Source: Nocardia anocheti (GTDB lineage Bacteria > Actinomycetota > Actinomycetes > Mycobacteriales > Mycobacteriaceae). From it: a DNA stretch of 64,000 bases. A program made the position numbers and the translations under genes. A model generated the notes under the pieces. The model searched no databases, was not told the DNA's origin, and saw nothing but the letters and a program-made list of their open reading frames with translations. Within the stretch, counting starts at the first letter, position 1, and each line of letters starts with the position of its first letter. Shown piece by piece: positions 51,485 through 59,098 of this stretch. Location of the stretch: contig NZ_JAQQFV010000003.1 in assembly GCF_029675105.1 (NCBI RefSeq), forward strand, positions 1 to 64,000, in the 5' to 3' direction.

Positions 51485-52252
51485 ATGCTCGGCCCGCGCC
51501 ATTTCGACACGCACGCCGAGGTGTACGACCGTGCCCGCCCGCCCTACCCGGAACAACTATGGCAGCGACTGCGGTCCCTGGGCGTGCTGCGCCCCGGCCT
51601 GCGCGTGCTCGACCTCGGTGCGGGCTCCGGGCTGGCGACCGCGCCGCTCGTGCGGGAAGGCGCGACCGTCACCGCCGTCGAACCCGGCGCCACCCTGGCC
51701 CATCGGTTGCGGCAGCGCCTGCCCTCGGTCACCGTCCACGTCGCCACCGCGGAGACGGTCCCGCTGGAACCCGTGGCCTTCGACCTGGCCGTCGCGGCGA
51801 CCGCCGTGCACTGGTTCGACCTCGACACGGTCCTCCCGACGGTGCATCGCGCGCTCGTCCCCGACGGTCGTTTCGCGGTGTGGCGCACCGTATTCGGTGA
51901 CTCTTCGGTACCGGTCACACCCTTCCGCCGCCGGGTCGCGGCCATCACCGCACGACGCGGCCCCGGGTCGACACGACCCACACCCGCCGAATCCGACACC
52001 GCCGCCTGGGTCCGCGAACTCACCCGCACCGGCCACTTCCACCCCGTCCACACCGCCGAATTCGCGTGGTCGATCGAACTGGACACCAGCCAGATCCGCG
52101 ACCTGTTCACCACGTTCAGCGACTGGACCACCCTCGAGGTCGACGAGGCCGCCCGAGCCGTCGACGCCCTCGGCGGGACCGTGGTCGAGCACTACCGCAC
52201 CCCACTGATCGTCCTCCGACGCCTGCCAGTCACCGAAGAGTCGCCTCGCTAG
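51485..52252 (+). CDS. SAM-dependent methyltransferase, class I
   Basis: A 255-residue methyltransferase of the Methyltransf_11/25 type. Motif I is VLDLGAGSGLATAPL, post-motif DAxxP-like VEPG follows, and the AVAATAVHWFDLD stretch matches family motif IV. The substrate is unknown; small-molecule and quinone methylation are possibilities. The ATG at 51485 follows AGGAAGG. A strong inverted repeat (52273-52304) follows the stop, between it and the convergent DszA/NtaA-like gene. Confidence 0.88.
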   Translation: MLGPRHFDTHAEVYDRARPPYPEQLWQRLRSLGVLRPGLRVLDLGAGSGLATAPLVREGATVTAVEPGATLAHRLRQRLPSVTVHVATAETVPLEPVAFDLAVAATAVHWFDLDTVLPTVHRALVPDGRFAVWRTVFGDSSVPVTPFRRRVAAITARRGPGSTRPTPAESDTAAWVRELTRTGHFHPVHTAEFAWSIELDTSQIRDLFTTFSDWTTLEVDEAARAVDALGGTVVEHYRTPLIVLRRLPVTEESPR

Positions 52253-52272
52253 GCCGACGGAGAAGGGAGGGG

Positions 52273-52304
52273 CGCGGTGGGCATCGGAGCAGATGCCCAC
52301 CGCG
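52273..52304. terminator. Strong bidirectional terminator hairpin
   Basis: CGCGGTGGGCAT (52273-52284) pairs perfectly with ATGCCCACCGCG (52293-52304) around an 8-base loop. It separates the convergent methyltransferase and flavin monooxygenase genes. Confidence 0.75.
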
Positions 52305-52313
52305 GCAAGGGAT

Positions 52314-53672
52314 TCAGGCGGGGACGGTGGACGAGCGGACGTCGGGCAGGCCCAGGTTGTCGCGCAGGGTGGTGCCGGTGTAGTCGGCGCGCAGGGCGCC
52401 GCGGTCCTGCAGGAGCGGGACCACGTGGTCGACGAATTCGTCCAGGCCGGTGGGGACCAGGTGGGAGCCGAGAATGAAACCGTCGGAACCGTCCTGCTGG
52501 ACGAAGGTGTCGATCTTCTCCGCGACCTGCGCGGGTGTGCCGACGATCGGGCCGCGTTCGAACTGGTCGATCACCGTCTCGCGCAGTGTCAGCTTCTTCG
52601 CCTCGGACACCTCGCGCAGCTTGCGGACGGTGGCGAATCGGTCCTGGTGCAGGAAGGCGCGTCCCTGGATGATCGGCGGCCCGTCGGGATCGGGTTCGAT
52701 ATCGGGGATCGGGCCCTCGGGGTCGTAGGCCGACAGATCGCGGTTCCAGATCTGCTCGAGCAGGATCAGAGCGGTCTGCCCGGTGACCTGCTCGTCACGG
52801 ATCGCGTGGTACTTCTCGATCGCCTCGGCCTCGGTGTCGCCGAGTACGAAACTCGCCGACGGCAGGATCTTGATGTCCTCGGCCGCACGGCCCGCCGCCA
52901 CCGCGCGCGCCTTGACGTCGCGGTAGAACTCGGCCGCCTCGGGCAGTTTGCCGTAGGGGGAGAAGATGGCGTCGGCGTTCGCGGCGGCGAAATCGCGGCC
53001 CTGCGGGGAGACCCCGGCCTGCAGGATCACCGGCCTGCCCTGCGGGCTGCGCGGCACGGTGAACCGGCCCGCGATGTCGAATTGCTGTCCACGGAAGGCG
53101 AACTCGCCCGCGTCGGGACGGGCCAGGAACCGCCCGCTCTGCTTGTCGGCGACGATGTCGTCGGCACGCCACGAATCCCACAGGGCACGCACGGCATTCA
53201 ATGTCTCCTCGGCGCGCACATAGCGGTCGGCGGGGTCGAGGAATCCGCCGCGGCGGAAGTTCTGTCCGGTGAACGCGTCGAAGGAGGTCACCACATTCCA
53301 CGCCGCCCGACCGCCGGAGAGGTGATCGAGGGTGGCGAACTGGCGGGCCAACTCATAGGGCTCGTTGAAGGTGGCGTTGATGGTGCCCGCCAGACCGAGA
53401 TGCTCGGTGACCGCCGCGATCGCGGCCAGCACACCGAAGGTGTCGGGACGGCCGATGATGTCCTGATCGAAGATCCGCCCGGCGCGTTCGCGCAGCGCCA
53501 GGCCCTCGGCCAGGAAGAAGAAGTCGAACTTGCCGCGTTCGGCGGTGCGCGCGGTGTGTTCGAAGGTGCTGAAATCGATCTGGCTGCCCGCCTCGGGATG
53601 CCACCACGCGGTGTGGTGGTTGACGCCGCCGAGGTAGGCGCCCAGGATGACCTGCTTACGGGATGTACTCAT
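52314..53672 (-). CDS. NtaA/SnaA/DszA-family FMN-dependent monooxygenase
   Basis: A 452-residue luciferase-like monooxygenase with family segments NHHTAWWHPE, RGKFDFFFLAEG, GRAAWNVVTSFDAFTGQNFR and LLQAGVSPQGRDFAAANADAIF. The group includes nitrilotriacetate, EDTA and dibenzothiophene-sulfone monooxygenases and needs FMNH2 from a separate reductase. Start ATG 53672; the ribosome site is weak, so it is probably translated from a transcript shared with the LLM gene upstream (10-base gap). Substrate unknown; a C-N or C-S bond cleaver is the family expectation. Confidence 0.88.
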   Translation of the reverse strand: MSTSRKQVILGAYLGGVNHHTAWWHPEAGSQIDFSTFEHTARTAERGKFDFFFLAEGLALRERAGRIFDQDIIGRPDTFGVLAAIAAVTEHLGLAGTINATFNEPYELARQFATLDHLSGGRAAWNVVTSFDAFTGQNFRRGGFLDPADRYVRAEETLNAVRALWDSWRADDIVADKQSGRFLARPDAGEFAFRGQQFDIAGRFTVPRSPQGRPVILQAGVSPQGRDFAAANADAIFSPYGKLPEAAEFYRDVKARAVAAGRAAEDIKILPSASFVLGDTEAEAIEKYHAIRDEQVTGQTALILLEQIWNRDLSAYDPEGPIPDIEPDPDGPPIIQGRAFLHQDRFATVRKLREVSEAKKLTLRETVIDQFERGPIVGTPAQVAEKIDTFVQQDGSDGFILGSHLVPTGLDEFVDHVVPLLQDRGALRADYTGTTLRDNLGLPDVRSSTVPA

Positions 53673-53682
53673 CGACGGGACC

Positions 53683-54891
53683 TCACACTGTCGCGTAGCG
53701 GTTGGGAACGGTGGCGGGCAGTCCGAGCAGCTCACGCAGTGAGCCGTCGGGATAGCCGGTGCGGAACAGGTTGCGGCTCTGCAGAACCGGGACCAGCCGG
53801 TCGGCGATCGCGGCCAGATCGTCGACGGCGACACCTGGCCGCAGCCGGAACCCGTGCACGCCCTGCTCGCTCCAGGCGGCGAGCAGATCGGCGAGATCCT
53901 CGGCGCTGCCCGCGAAAATCGCGGCATCGGAGGCGAATTCGGCACCGGAGAGCTCGTTCAACTGCTCCAGGCGCTGCTGACCGGTGCCCTCCTCGGTGTC
54001 GAGGAAGACCACCACATCGGCGTAGACCCGCAACGGTTCACCCGTGCGCGCCGCGCTCGCGGTGGCCACCTGCGCCAGGATCGGTGTGGGGCCCGCGTCA
54101 CGCGAGGGGGTGACGAACACCAGATCCGCACCGGCGGCGGCGAATTCGTAGACCAGCGGCGCGTGGGCCAGCGCCGTGACGACGGGCTGACCCTGCGGCG
54201 GCCGCGGAGTGATCGACGGACCGCGCACCGAGAAGTGCGAGCCCTCGAAATCGACGTAGTGCAGCTTGTCGCGGTCGATGAATCGGCGGGTCGCCACATC
54301 GCGGATCTCCGCGCCGTCCTCCCAGCTGTCCCACAGCCGCCGCACCACCTCGACCACATCGGTGGCCTCCGCGAACAACTCCCGCGCGTGCGGCGGGACG
54401 GTTCCCGTGGCGAGCACCTCGGCGATCTCGGCGGGGCTCAGGTCGGTGATCTCGCGTCGACCGAAGTGCGCGGCCTCCTCCGCGCTGCCCGACACCCTGG
54501 CCTGCCAACCCGCCCGCCCGCGCGAGGTGTAGTCGAGGGTGGCCAGCGCGGCGGCCACGTGGAACGGCTCGGTGTGGGTGGTGGTCACCGTGGGGATCAG
54601 GCCGATGTGCCGGGTCAACGGCGCGACCCGCGCGGCGATCAGGTGCGCGTCGAGCCGGGCCCGCACCCGGTCGATCGCGTCGTCGGTGGGGGTGTGCGCG
54701 TCACCGGGGACGCGCAGGCTGTCCTCGATGGTGACGAAGTCGAGCAGGCCGCGCTGAGCGGTGGTGACCAGATCGATCCAGTAGGCGGCGCTGAACAATT
54801 CGGTGGGGCGTGCGTGCGGGGCGCGCCACGCGGCCGGGTGCCAGCCCGCCCCGTCGAGCGCCACACCCAGATGCAGGGGATTCGGTGCCAT
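53683..54891 (-). CDS. LLM-class flavin monooxygenase, NtaA-like
   Basis: A 402-residue relative of the NtaA/DszA group (HLGVALDGAGWHPAAWRAP at the N-terminus, TLDYTSRGRAGWQARVSG in the middle). It lacks some of the length of the downstream homologue and its sequence is distinct, so it is not a recent duplicate. Together they may use related substrates or form a two-step pathway. The ATG at 54891 starts the similarity; a longer in-frame start at 55092 adds 67 unrelated residues. The 234-base space upstream holds only the terminator of the next gene and this gene's presumed promoter. Confidence 0.84.
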   Translation of the reverse strand: MAPNPLHLGVALDGAGWHPAAWRAPHARPTELFSAAYWIDLVTTAQRGLLDFVTIEDSLRVPGDAHTPTDDAIDRVRARLDAHLIAARVAPLTRHIGLIPTVTTTHTEPFHVAAALATLDYTSRGRAGWQARVSGSAEEAAHFGRREITDLSPAEIAEVLATGTVPPHARELFAEATDVVEVVRRLWDSWEDGAEIRDVATRRFIDRDKLHYVDFEGSHFSVRGPSITPRPPQGQPVVTALAHAPLVYEFAAAGADLVFVTPSRDAGPTPILAQVATASAARTGEPLRVYADVVVFLDTEEGTGQQRLEQLNELSGAEFASDAAIFAGSAEDLADLLAAWSEQGVHGFRLRPGVAVDDLAAIADRLVPVLQSRNLFRTGYPDGSLRELLGLPATVPNRYATV

Positions 54892-55084
54892 CGTGTGCCG
54901 TTTCTGTGCTGCGGTGAATGGTCTCCCGTACAACACGGCGCCGCCATCGGCATACGGCGACAGCGGATTCGGGGGATCGGCGCGACAGCGGGCCCGGTGG
55001 CATCGGGCCTGGTCGGCGGCGGAAACGGCGGCGACGGCGGGAATGTCAACTGTTGCGTTCAGCTCGATCGACCGGAAATAGCAC

Positions 55085-55118
55085 CCGGCCACCCTGTTCG
55101 CCGGAACAGGATGGCCGG
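55085..55118 (-). terminator. Terminator of the DUF4822-like gene
   Basis: A 15-base stem (CCGGCCACCCTGTTC, 55085-55099, with 55104-55118) has one C-A mismatch and a 4-base loop. It lies 7 bases beyond the lipoprotein's stop on the minus strand. Confidence 0.65.
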
Positions 55119-55125
55119 GGGAGGG

Positions 55126-55716
55126 TCAGTTGGCGGGCTTCTGGTGGGTGGTCGGGGTGTGGACGATGTCGTAGTACACCGTCTTGTCGTCCGGATTCGG
55201 GTAGACCCGGTAGGTGAACTCCTGATCGGTCAACGTCACGATCTCCACATCGCGGCGCGACTGCTCTTCGCCCGCGTCGTTCTTCGCGACGAGGGTGCGG
55301 GTCTTGCCGTCCGCGGACACCACCCAGTCGCCCTGCATCTTCGGGGCGTCCTCGAGGGTGTACATGGTGAAGGTGCCGTCGGGCTCGTAATAGGCGTAGC
55401 CGACGTAGTTCTCGACGGCGTCGTCGTCCAGGGACACCGTGGTGCCCGTGGCGTCGGTCGCCGAGGTGGTCTCCCATGCGGTCTCGGAGAGGATGGCCGA
55501 CGGTGTCCCCGGTTGGACGGACGTGGCCGCCGAACCCGAGGTGGTCGCCGTCGGCGAGGTGGTGGTCATCGAACCCGTCGTCGTGGCGGCGACCGAGGTC
55601 GACGTCGCGGCGGAATCGGTGTCGTCGTCACTGCCGCAGGCCCCCACGAGGGCGGCGGCGGTCACGGCGAGAATCACGGGCGCAATCTTTCTGCTGAGTT
55701 TTCGCTGCTCCGTCAT
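55126..55716 (-). CDS. DUF4822-like lipoprotein
   Basis: A 196-residue lipoprotein with signal peptide and lipobox LVGAC (Cys27), a Thr/Ser-rich linker of about 40 residues (SVAATTTGSMTTTSPTATTS), and a C-terminal domain that I recall as DUF4822 (AWETTSATDATG, VGYAYYEPDGTFTMY, then YRVYPNPDDKTVYYDIVH). The domain is of unknown role. The long linker suggests the domain stands off the cell surface. A strong hairpin terminates transcription. No neighbour suggests a partner. Confidence 0.78.
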   Translation of the reverse strand: MTEQRKLSRKIAPVILAVTAAALVGACGSDDDTDSAATSTSVAATTTGSMTTTSPTATTSGSAATSVQPGTPSAILSETAWETTSATDATGTTVSLDDDAVENYVGYAYYEPDGTFTMYTLEDAPKMQGDWVVSADGKTRTLVAKNDAGEEQSRRDVEIVTLTDQEFTYRVYPNPDDKTVYYDIVHTPTTHQKPAN

Positions 55717-55755
55717 GGCCGTCAGCCTAATGCGGCCGAGATCGGATTTCCGGTG

Positions 55756-56217
55756 TCAATCCAGACAGAATTCGTTGCCTTCCGGATCGGCCATCACCAG
55801 GAATCCCGCGCTCATCGGTGGACTCGGCTCGAATCGGCGGACCCTTGTCGCCCCCAACGCGACCAGGCGTTCGCCTTCTGTTTCCAGCGCCGCCATGCGG
55901 TCGGCGCCCGACAATCCGGGTGCGGCGCGAATATCGAGATGGACGCGATTCTTCGCGATCTTGTCCTCGGGTACCTGCTGGAAGAACACCCGAGGGCCCT
56001 GTTCGTCCGGATCTTCGATGGCGGAATTCGAATTGTGTTGATCTTCGGGTACGCCGAGGCGGGTGAGGAATTCGTCCCAGGCGGCGAGCGGATCGGCGCC
56101 TTCGGGCAGTTCCACTCCCGGCGGTGCCGGATGGACGTAGCCGAGCGCGGCGGCCCAGAAGCGGGAGAGCGCGCGGGGGTCGTGGGCGTCGAACGTGATC
56201 TGGACGTGACGGCTCAT
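55756..56217 (-). CDS. VOC-family protein (glyoxalase-like)
   Basis: A 153-residue VOC protein. The core opens HVQITFDAHDPRALSRFWAAALGY and closes FLVMADPEGNEFCLD, the usual paired beta-alpha-beta-beta-beta modules with a terminal Glu. An intervening RVHLDIRA strand carries another typical metal ligand. Functions range from glyoxalase to antibiotic sequestration. It diverges from rsbW, sharing the region that contains an rsbW-directed SigF-type promoter, so it may also respond to stress; no promoter for it is visible. Confidence 0.85.
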   Translation of the reverse strand: MSRHVQITFDAHDPRALSRFWAAALGYVHPAPPGVELPEGADPLAAWDEFLTRLGVPEDQHNSNSAIEDPDEQGPRVFFQQVPEDKIAKNRVHLDIRAAPGLSGADRMAALETEGERLVALGATRVRRFEPSPPMSAGFLVMADPEGNEFCLD

Positions 56218-56260
56218 GGCACCACCCTAGGCGCGATCGACGTCGTCGGAATATCATCCG

Positions 56261-56285
56261 GATTGACGCGTCTCCCATGGGGTAA
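56261..56285 (+). promoter_or_regulatory. SigB/SigF-like promoter before rsbW
   Basis: GATT (56261-56264), 15 bases, GGGTAA (56280-56285), within CGGATT...GGGTAAGCG. The same outer sequences and spacing are found on the minus strand at 13564-13588. It lies 63 bases before the rsbW GTG. Confidence 0.55.
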
Positions 56286-56348
56286 GCGCAGCGGGAGTAG
56301 CGACGACGGCCGCCGGGTACTCCCCGGTGACCGGGGAAGGGAGGAGGC

Positions 56349-56786
56349 GTGCACGAGCAACAGCGCGACCCCGTACCCCGGCAGTGGACGGTCGGATTCC
56401 AGGTTCCCGCCGACCTCGACCAATTGACGATGGCGCACGCGATCGCGGAGACCGTGCTGCTGGTGGGTGGCTTCGCCCTCGACGAGGTCACCGACCTGCT
56501 GTTGGCCCTGGACGAAGTGGCCACGGCCCTGGTGCTGGCCGCGGTGCCCGGCGCCCGCATCGATTGCGCCTTCACCGGCGGCGACGGGGTGCTCGGCGCC
56601 CGCGTGACGACGGTGGCCCGCGCGCCCGGATCGATCGACGAGGACGCTTTCGGCTGGCATGTGGTGGCGACGCTGACCGATGCCCTGCGCACCGACTACG
56701 GAGATTACGACTCGGCCTGCGGCGGATTTCCCGCTACGGTGGAATTCGGGTGGATCCGGCGGTCGCGAGGTTCGGCGGTTTCCTGA
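56349..56786 (+). CDS. rsbW: Anti-sigma factor, RsbW/UsfX-like HATPase
   Basis: A 145-residue histidine-kinase-like ATPase domain of the RsbW/SpoIIAB anti-sigma group (TMAHAIAETVLLVGGFALDEV, LALDEVATALVL). The N-box is degenerate: the Mg-coordinating Asn expected four residues after Glu56 is Ala60, as in some actinobacterial anti-SigF proteins. It should bind and hold SigF until released. Start GTG 56349 after GGGAGG. The sigF gene starts 97 bases after its stop. The anti-anti-sigma partner is not adjacent and must be elsewhere. Confidence 0.78.
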   Translation: MHEQQRDPVPRQWTVGFQVPADLDQLTMAHAIAETVLLVGGFALDEVTDLLLALDEVATALVLAAVPGARIDCAFTGGDGVLGARVTTVARAPGSIDEDAFGWHVVATLTDALRTDYGDYDSACGGFPATVEFGWIRRSRGSAVS

Positions 56787-56804
56787 AGCCGAAGCCGCGA
56801 AAGG

Positions 56805-56828
56805 GTTAGCGTACGGCCTGTCGGGTAC
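56805..56828 (+). promoter_or_regulatory. SigB/SigF-like promoter before sigF
   Basis: GTTA (56805-56808), 14 bases, GGGTAC (56823-56828). It lies between rsbW and sigF, 55 bases before the sigF ATG, so sigF could be transcribed by its own product as well as with rsbW. Confidence 0.5.
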
Positions 56829-56883
56829 CCGAAGAAGACACCCAGGAGTTCGGCAACCGTCCGGGAAGCGAGGCACACCGGCG

Positions 56884-57735
56884 ATGACAGGGGAAACGAA
56901 CACAGTCGATCATCCGACCGCGCGACGGTCCCATTCGCGCGGAGACAGCTACGACAACATCGAGCCGTGGTTCGAGAAATTGCGGGAGATACCGCGCGAT
57001 GACCACGCTCACGACGAGGTCCGCGCCGAAATCATCGGTCGCTGCCTCCCGCTGGCCGACCACATCGCGCGGAAATTCACCGGCCGCGGCGAACAATTCG
57101 ACGATCTGGAGCAGACGGCCCGGGTAGGGCTGGTGCTGGCGGTCGACCGCTACGACGTGACCCGTGGTTCGTCGTTCCTGTCCTTCGCCATCCCGACCAT
57201 CATGGGCGAGGTCCGCAGGCACTTCCGCGACCGGACCTGGGCCGTGCGGGTCCCGCGCAGGCTCAAGGAACTGCAACTGCGGATCGGTCCGGCCACCGAG
57301 GAACTGTCCCAGCGCCTGGGTCGGGTACCGACCGCCCAGGAACTCGCCGACGAGCTCGAGGTCGACCTCGTGGAGGTCACCCGCACCCTCGTCGCCGCCA
57401 ACGGCTACCAGACCAACTCCATCGACGACATCACCCACGACGGCCGCGACAACGCCACCCAGCCGATCACCGACACCCTGGGGGCCGACGAGCCCTGCTA
57501 CCAGCTCACCGAGGACGCGATGGCGGTGCGACCGTTGATCGCCGGACTCTCCGGCGAGCAGCGGCAGGTGCTGATCATGCGGTTCTACGAATCCAAGACC
57601 CAGAGCCAGATCGCCGAGGAGCTGGGCGTGTCCCAGATGCAGATCTCGCGGATCCTCGCGCGCACCCTGGGCACGCTGCGCGAGCAGGCGCTGGCCGAAC
57701 CGGCCCCGCACGAGCCGGTCGACCTCACCGCCTAG
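56884..57735 (+). CDS. sigF: RNA polymerase sigma factor SigF/SigB family
   Basis: A 283-residue group-3 sigma factor with regions 2 (DDLEQTARVGLVLAVDRYD and FLSFAIPTIMGEVRRHFRD), 3 and 4 (LSGEQRQVLIMRFYESKTQ, then SQIAEELGVSQMQISRIL). These are the SigB/SigF-type motifs of general-stress sigma factors. It should recognise GTTT-N14-16-GGGTAT promoters, several of which occur in this window. Regulation is by the RsbW-like protein upstream and apparently by autoregulation. Confidence 0.93.
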   Translation: MTGETNTVDHPTARRSHSRGDSYDNIEPWFEKLREIPRDDHAHDEVRAEIIGRCLPLADHIARKFTGRGEQFDDLEQTARVGLVLAVDRYDVTRGSSFLSFAIPTIMGEVRRHFRDRTWAVRVPRRLKELQLRIGPATEELSQRLGRVPTAQELADELEVDLVEVTRTLVAANGYQTNSIDDITHDGRDNATQPITDTLGADEPCYQLTEDAMAVRPLIAGLSGEQRQVLIMRFYESKTQSQIAEELGVSQMQISRILARTLGTLREQALAEPAPHEPVDLTA

Positions 57736-57739
57736 CGCT

Positions 57740-57764
57740 GTTTCTCCCCGCGCGTAGCGGGTAG
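57740..57764 (+). promoter_or_regulatory. SigB/SigF-like promoter
   Basis: GTTT (57740-57743), 15 bases, GGGTAG (57759-57764). It lies 41 bases before the ATG at 57806, immediately after sigF. Confidence 0.65.
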
Positions 57765-57805
57765 CCGCCCTGACGACGGATGGAACCAGCTCAGGAGGTG
57801 TGAGC

Positions 57806-58138
57806 ATGCCGCAGCAAGCATGGAGCGACAAGCGCGAACGGCAGTACGAGCACATCAAGGAGTCGCAGGAGGACCGCGGCGTCGGCGAGGACCGGGCCGA
57901 GGAGATCGCGGCTCGCACGGTCAACAAGGAACGCGCCAGGTCCGGCGAGGCCAAGACGTCGAGCAAGCTCTCCCGCACGGATATGTCCTCGGGCAAGCGC
58001 GGTGGTCAGCGGGCCCATCGCAAGGGGCCGCGCGGGCTGACCCGTGACCAGCTCTACGAAGAGGCCAAGCATCGCAATATCGAGGGCCGCTCGAAGATGA
58101 CCAAGAGCGAACTCGCCCACGCCCTGGGCCGGGATTGA
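57806..58138 (+). CDS. Basic small protein with SAP/Rho-N-like C-terminus
   Basis: A 110-residue charged protein. The N-terminus QQAWSDKRERQYEHIKESQE and the middle RTVNKERARSGEAKT resemble small actinobacterial proteins often mislabelled 'plasmid stabilisation protein'. The C-terminal region LTRDQLYEEAKHRNIEGRSK, followed by MTKSELAHAL, has the helix-extended-helix form of SAP/Rho N-terminal domains, which bind nucleic acid. AGGAGGT lies 6 bases before the ATG at 57806. A near-consensus SigF promoter precedes it, making it a probable stress protein. Confidence 0.8.
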   Translation: MPQQAWSDKRERQYEHIKESQEDRGVGEDRAEEIAARTVNKERARSGEAKTSSKLSRTDMSSGKRGGQRAHRKGPRGLTRDQLYEEAKHRNIEGRSKMTKSELAHALGRD

Positions 58139-58150
58139 CCGGGGGACGTC

Positions 58151-58552
58151 ATGAACGTCCCCGCGAATCCGCGCACGGTGGTCGCCACCGGACTGGCCGC
58201 GTTGGCCGCGGCGACGCTGCTCGGGTGCGGTACCAGCACCGATCCGCAGGGCCCGACCGTGTCCACCACGGCCGACTCGCCGCAGGTCGGCGCCGAGGCC
58301 GCCACTCAGCTCTGCGACATGATGCGCGCCGAGATCGGCAACTGGCAGCAGCAGGGGACCACGGTGGCGAAGGTGTCGTTCAACGGGACCGTGCACAACT
58401 GGGCCCTGCGCAACGGCGCGGTCAATGCCGCGGTCACCCGCAATCGGGAGGTCATCGACACGGTGACCACCGAGAATTGCCCGGATGTGCGCGATCAGGC
58501 CATCGCCGCCTTCGGCACCGACGACCTCGCCTCAGCCCTGGCCGGATTCTGA
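58151..58552 (+). CDS. Small lipoprotein of unknown function
   Basis: A 133-residue lipoprotein with signal peptide and lipobox LLGC (Cys26). The mature part holds two more cysteines (TQLCDMM and TENCPDVRDQAI) likely to pair. It resembles small mycobacterial and Nocardia lipoproteins of unknown role. It begins 12 bases after the stress protein's stop and may be co-transcribed from the SigF promoter. Confidence 0.72.
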   Translation: MNVPANPRTVVATGLAALAAATLLGCGTSTDPQGPTVSTTADSPQVGAEAATQLCDMMRAEIGNWQQQGTTVAKVSFNGTVHNWALRNGAVNAAVTRNREVIDTVTTENCPDVRDQAIAAFGTDDLASALAGF

Positions 58553-58570
58553 TCAGTACAGTCGCACCCC

Positions 58571-59098
58571 ATGGGTGACAGGAGCCGGTTCGAGGAGTGG
58601 GAAGCGCGTCTGTGGGAGCGGCTGGCACGACTGTTGCCCTCGCGCCAGGACGCCGAGAGCTTCCGCGACAGTCGCGAGATCGGCGAGCAGGAGGCCGGGC
58701 TCTGGTTCCTGCTCGAACGCCTCGCCGACCTCGCGGTGCCGGTCGATGACGCGACACTGGCCGAGATCGAGGTGCTCGCCGAGCACTGGGGCGAACGGCT
58801 CTCGGTGCACCATCGCGTCGGTGCGTGCGCGAAAGACCCCGACAAGGCCGCCACCGTGCGCCTGGTTCCGGACAGCGAGGTGCGGGCCGCGGTCGAGGAC
58901 GGCACGACGGTGCTGCCGTGGATCGAGTGCGCGCGGTGCCCCAGCGTGCTCGCGCGGGCCCACGACCGGGAACCCTCGGGTCGGCCGAGTCAGTACGCCG
59001 TGCGCTACCTCGTCTCGCGCGCCGACGCGCCCGAGCCCCAGGTCTTCGCTCCCACCGAGCTACTGCGCGCGTTCGAGTCGGTCCTGGCCTGCCACTGA
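58571..59098 (+). CDS. Hypothetical protein with CxxC motif
   Basis: A 175-residue soluble protein I do not recognise. It is rich in helices (RFEEWEARLWERLARLLPS) and carries a Cys-x2-Cys pair in IECARCPS, hinting at a metal site. A terminal cysteine is close to the stop. It follows the lipoprotein by 18 bases. Its last 39 bases overlap the end of the convergent MMPL gene, so both stop within each other's reading frames. Confidence 0.68.
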   Translation: MGDRSRFEEWEARLWERLARLLPSRQDAESFRDSREIGEQEAGLWFLLERLADLAVPVDDATLAEIEVLAEHWGERLSVHHRVGACAKDPDKAATVRLVPDSEVRAAVEDGTTVLPWIECARCPSVLARAHDREPSGRPSQYAVRYLVSRADAPEPQVFAPTELLRAFESVLACH

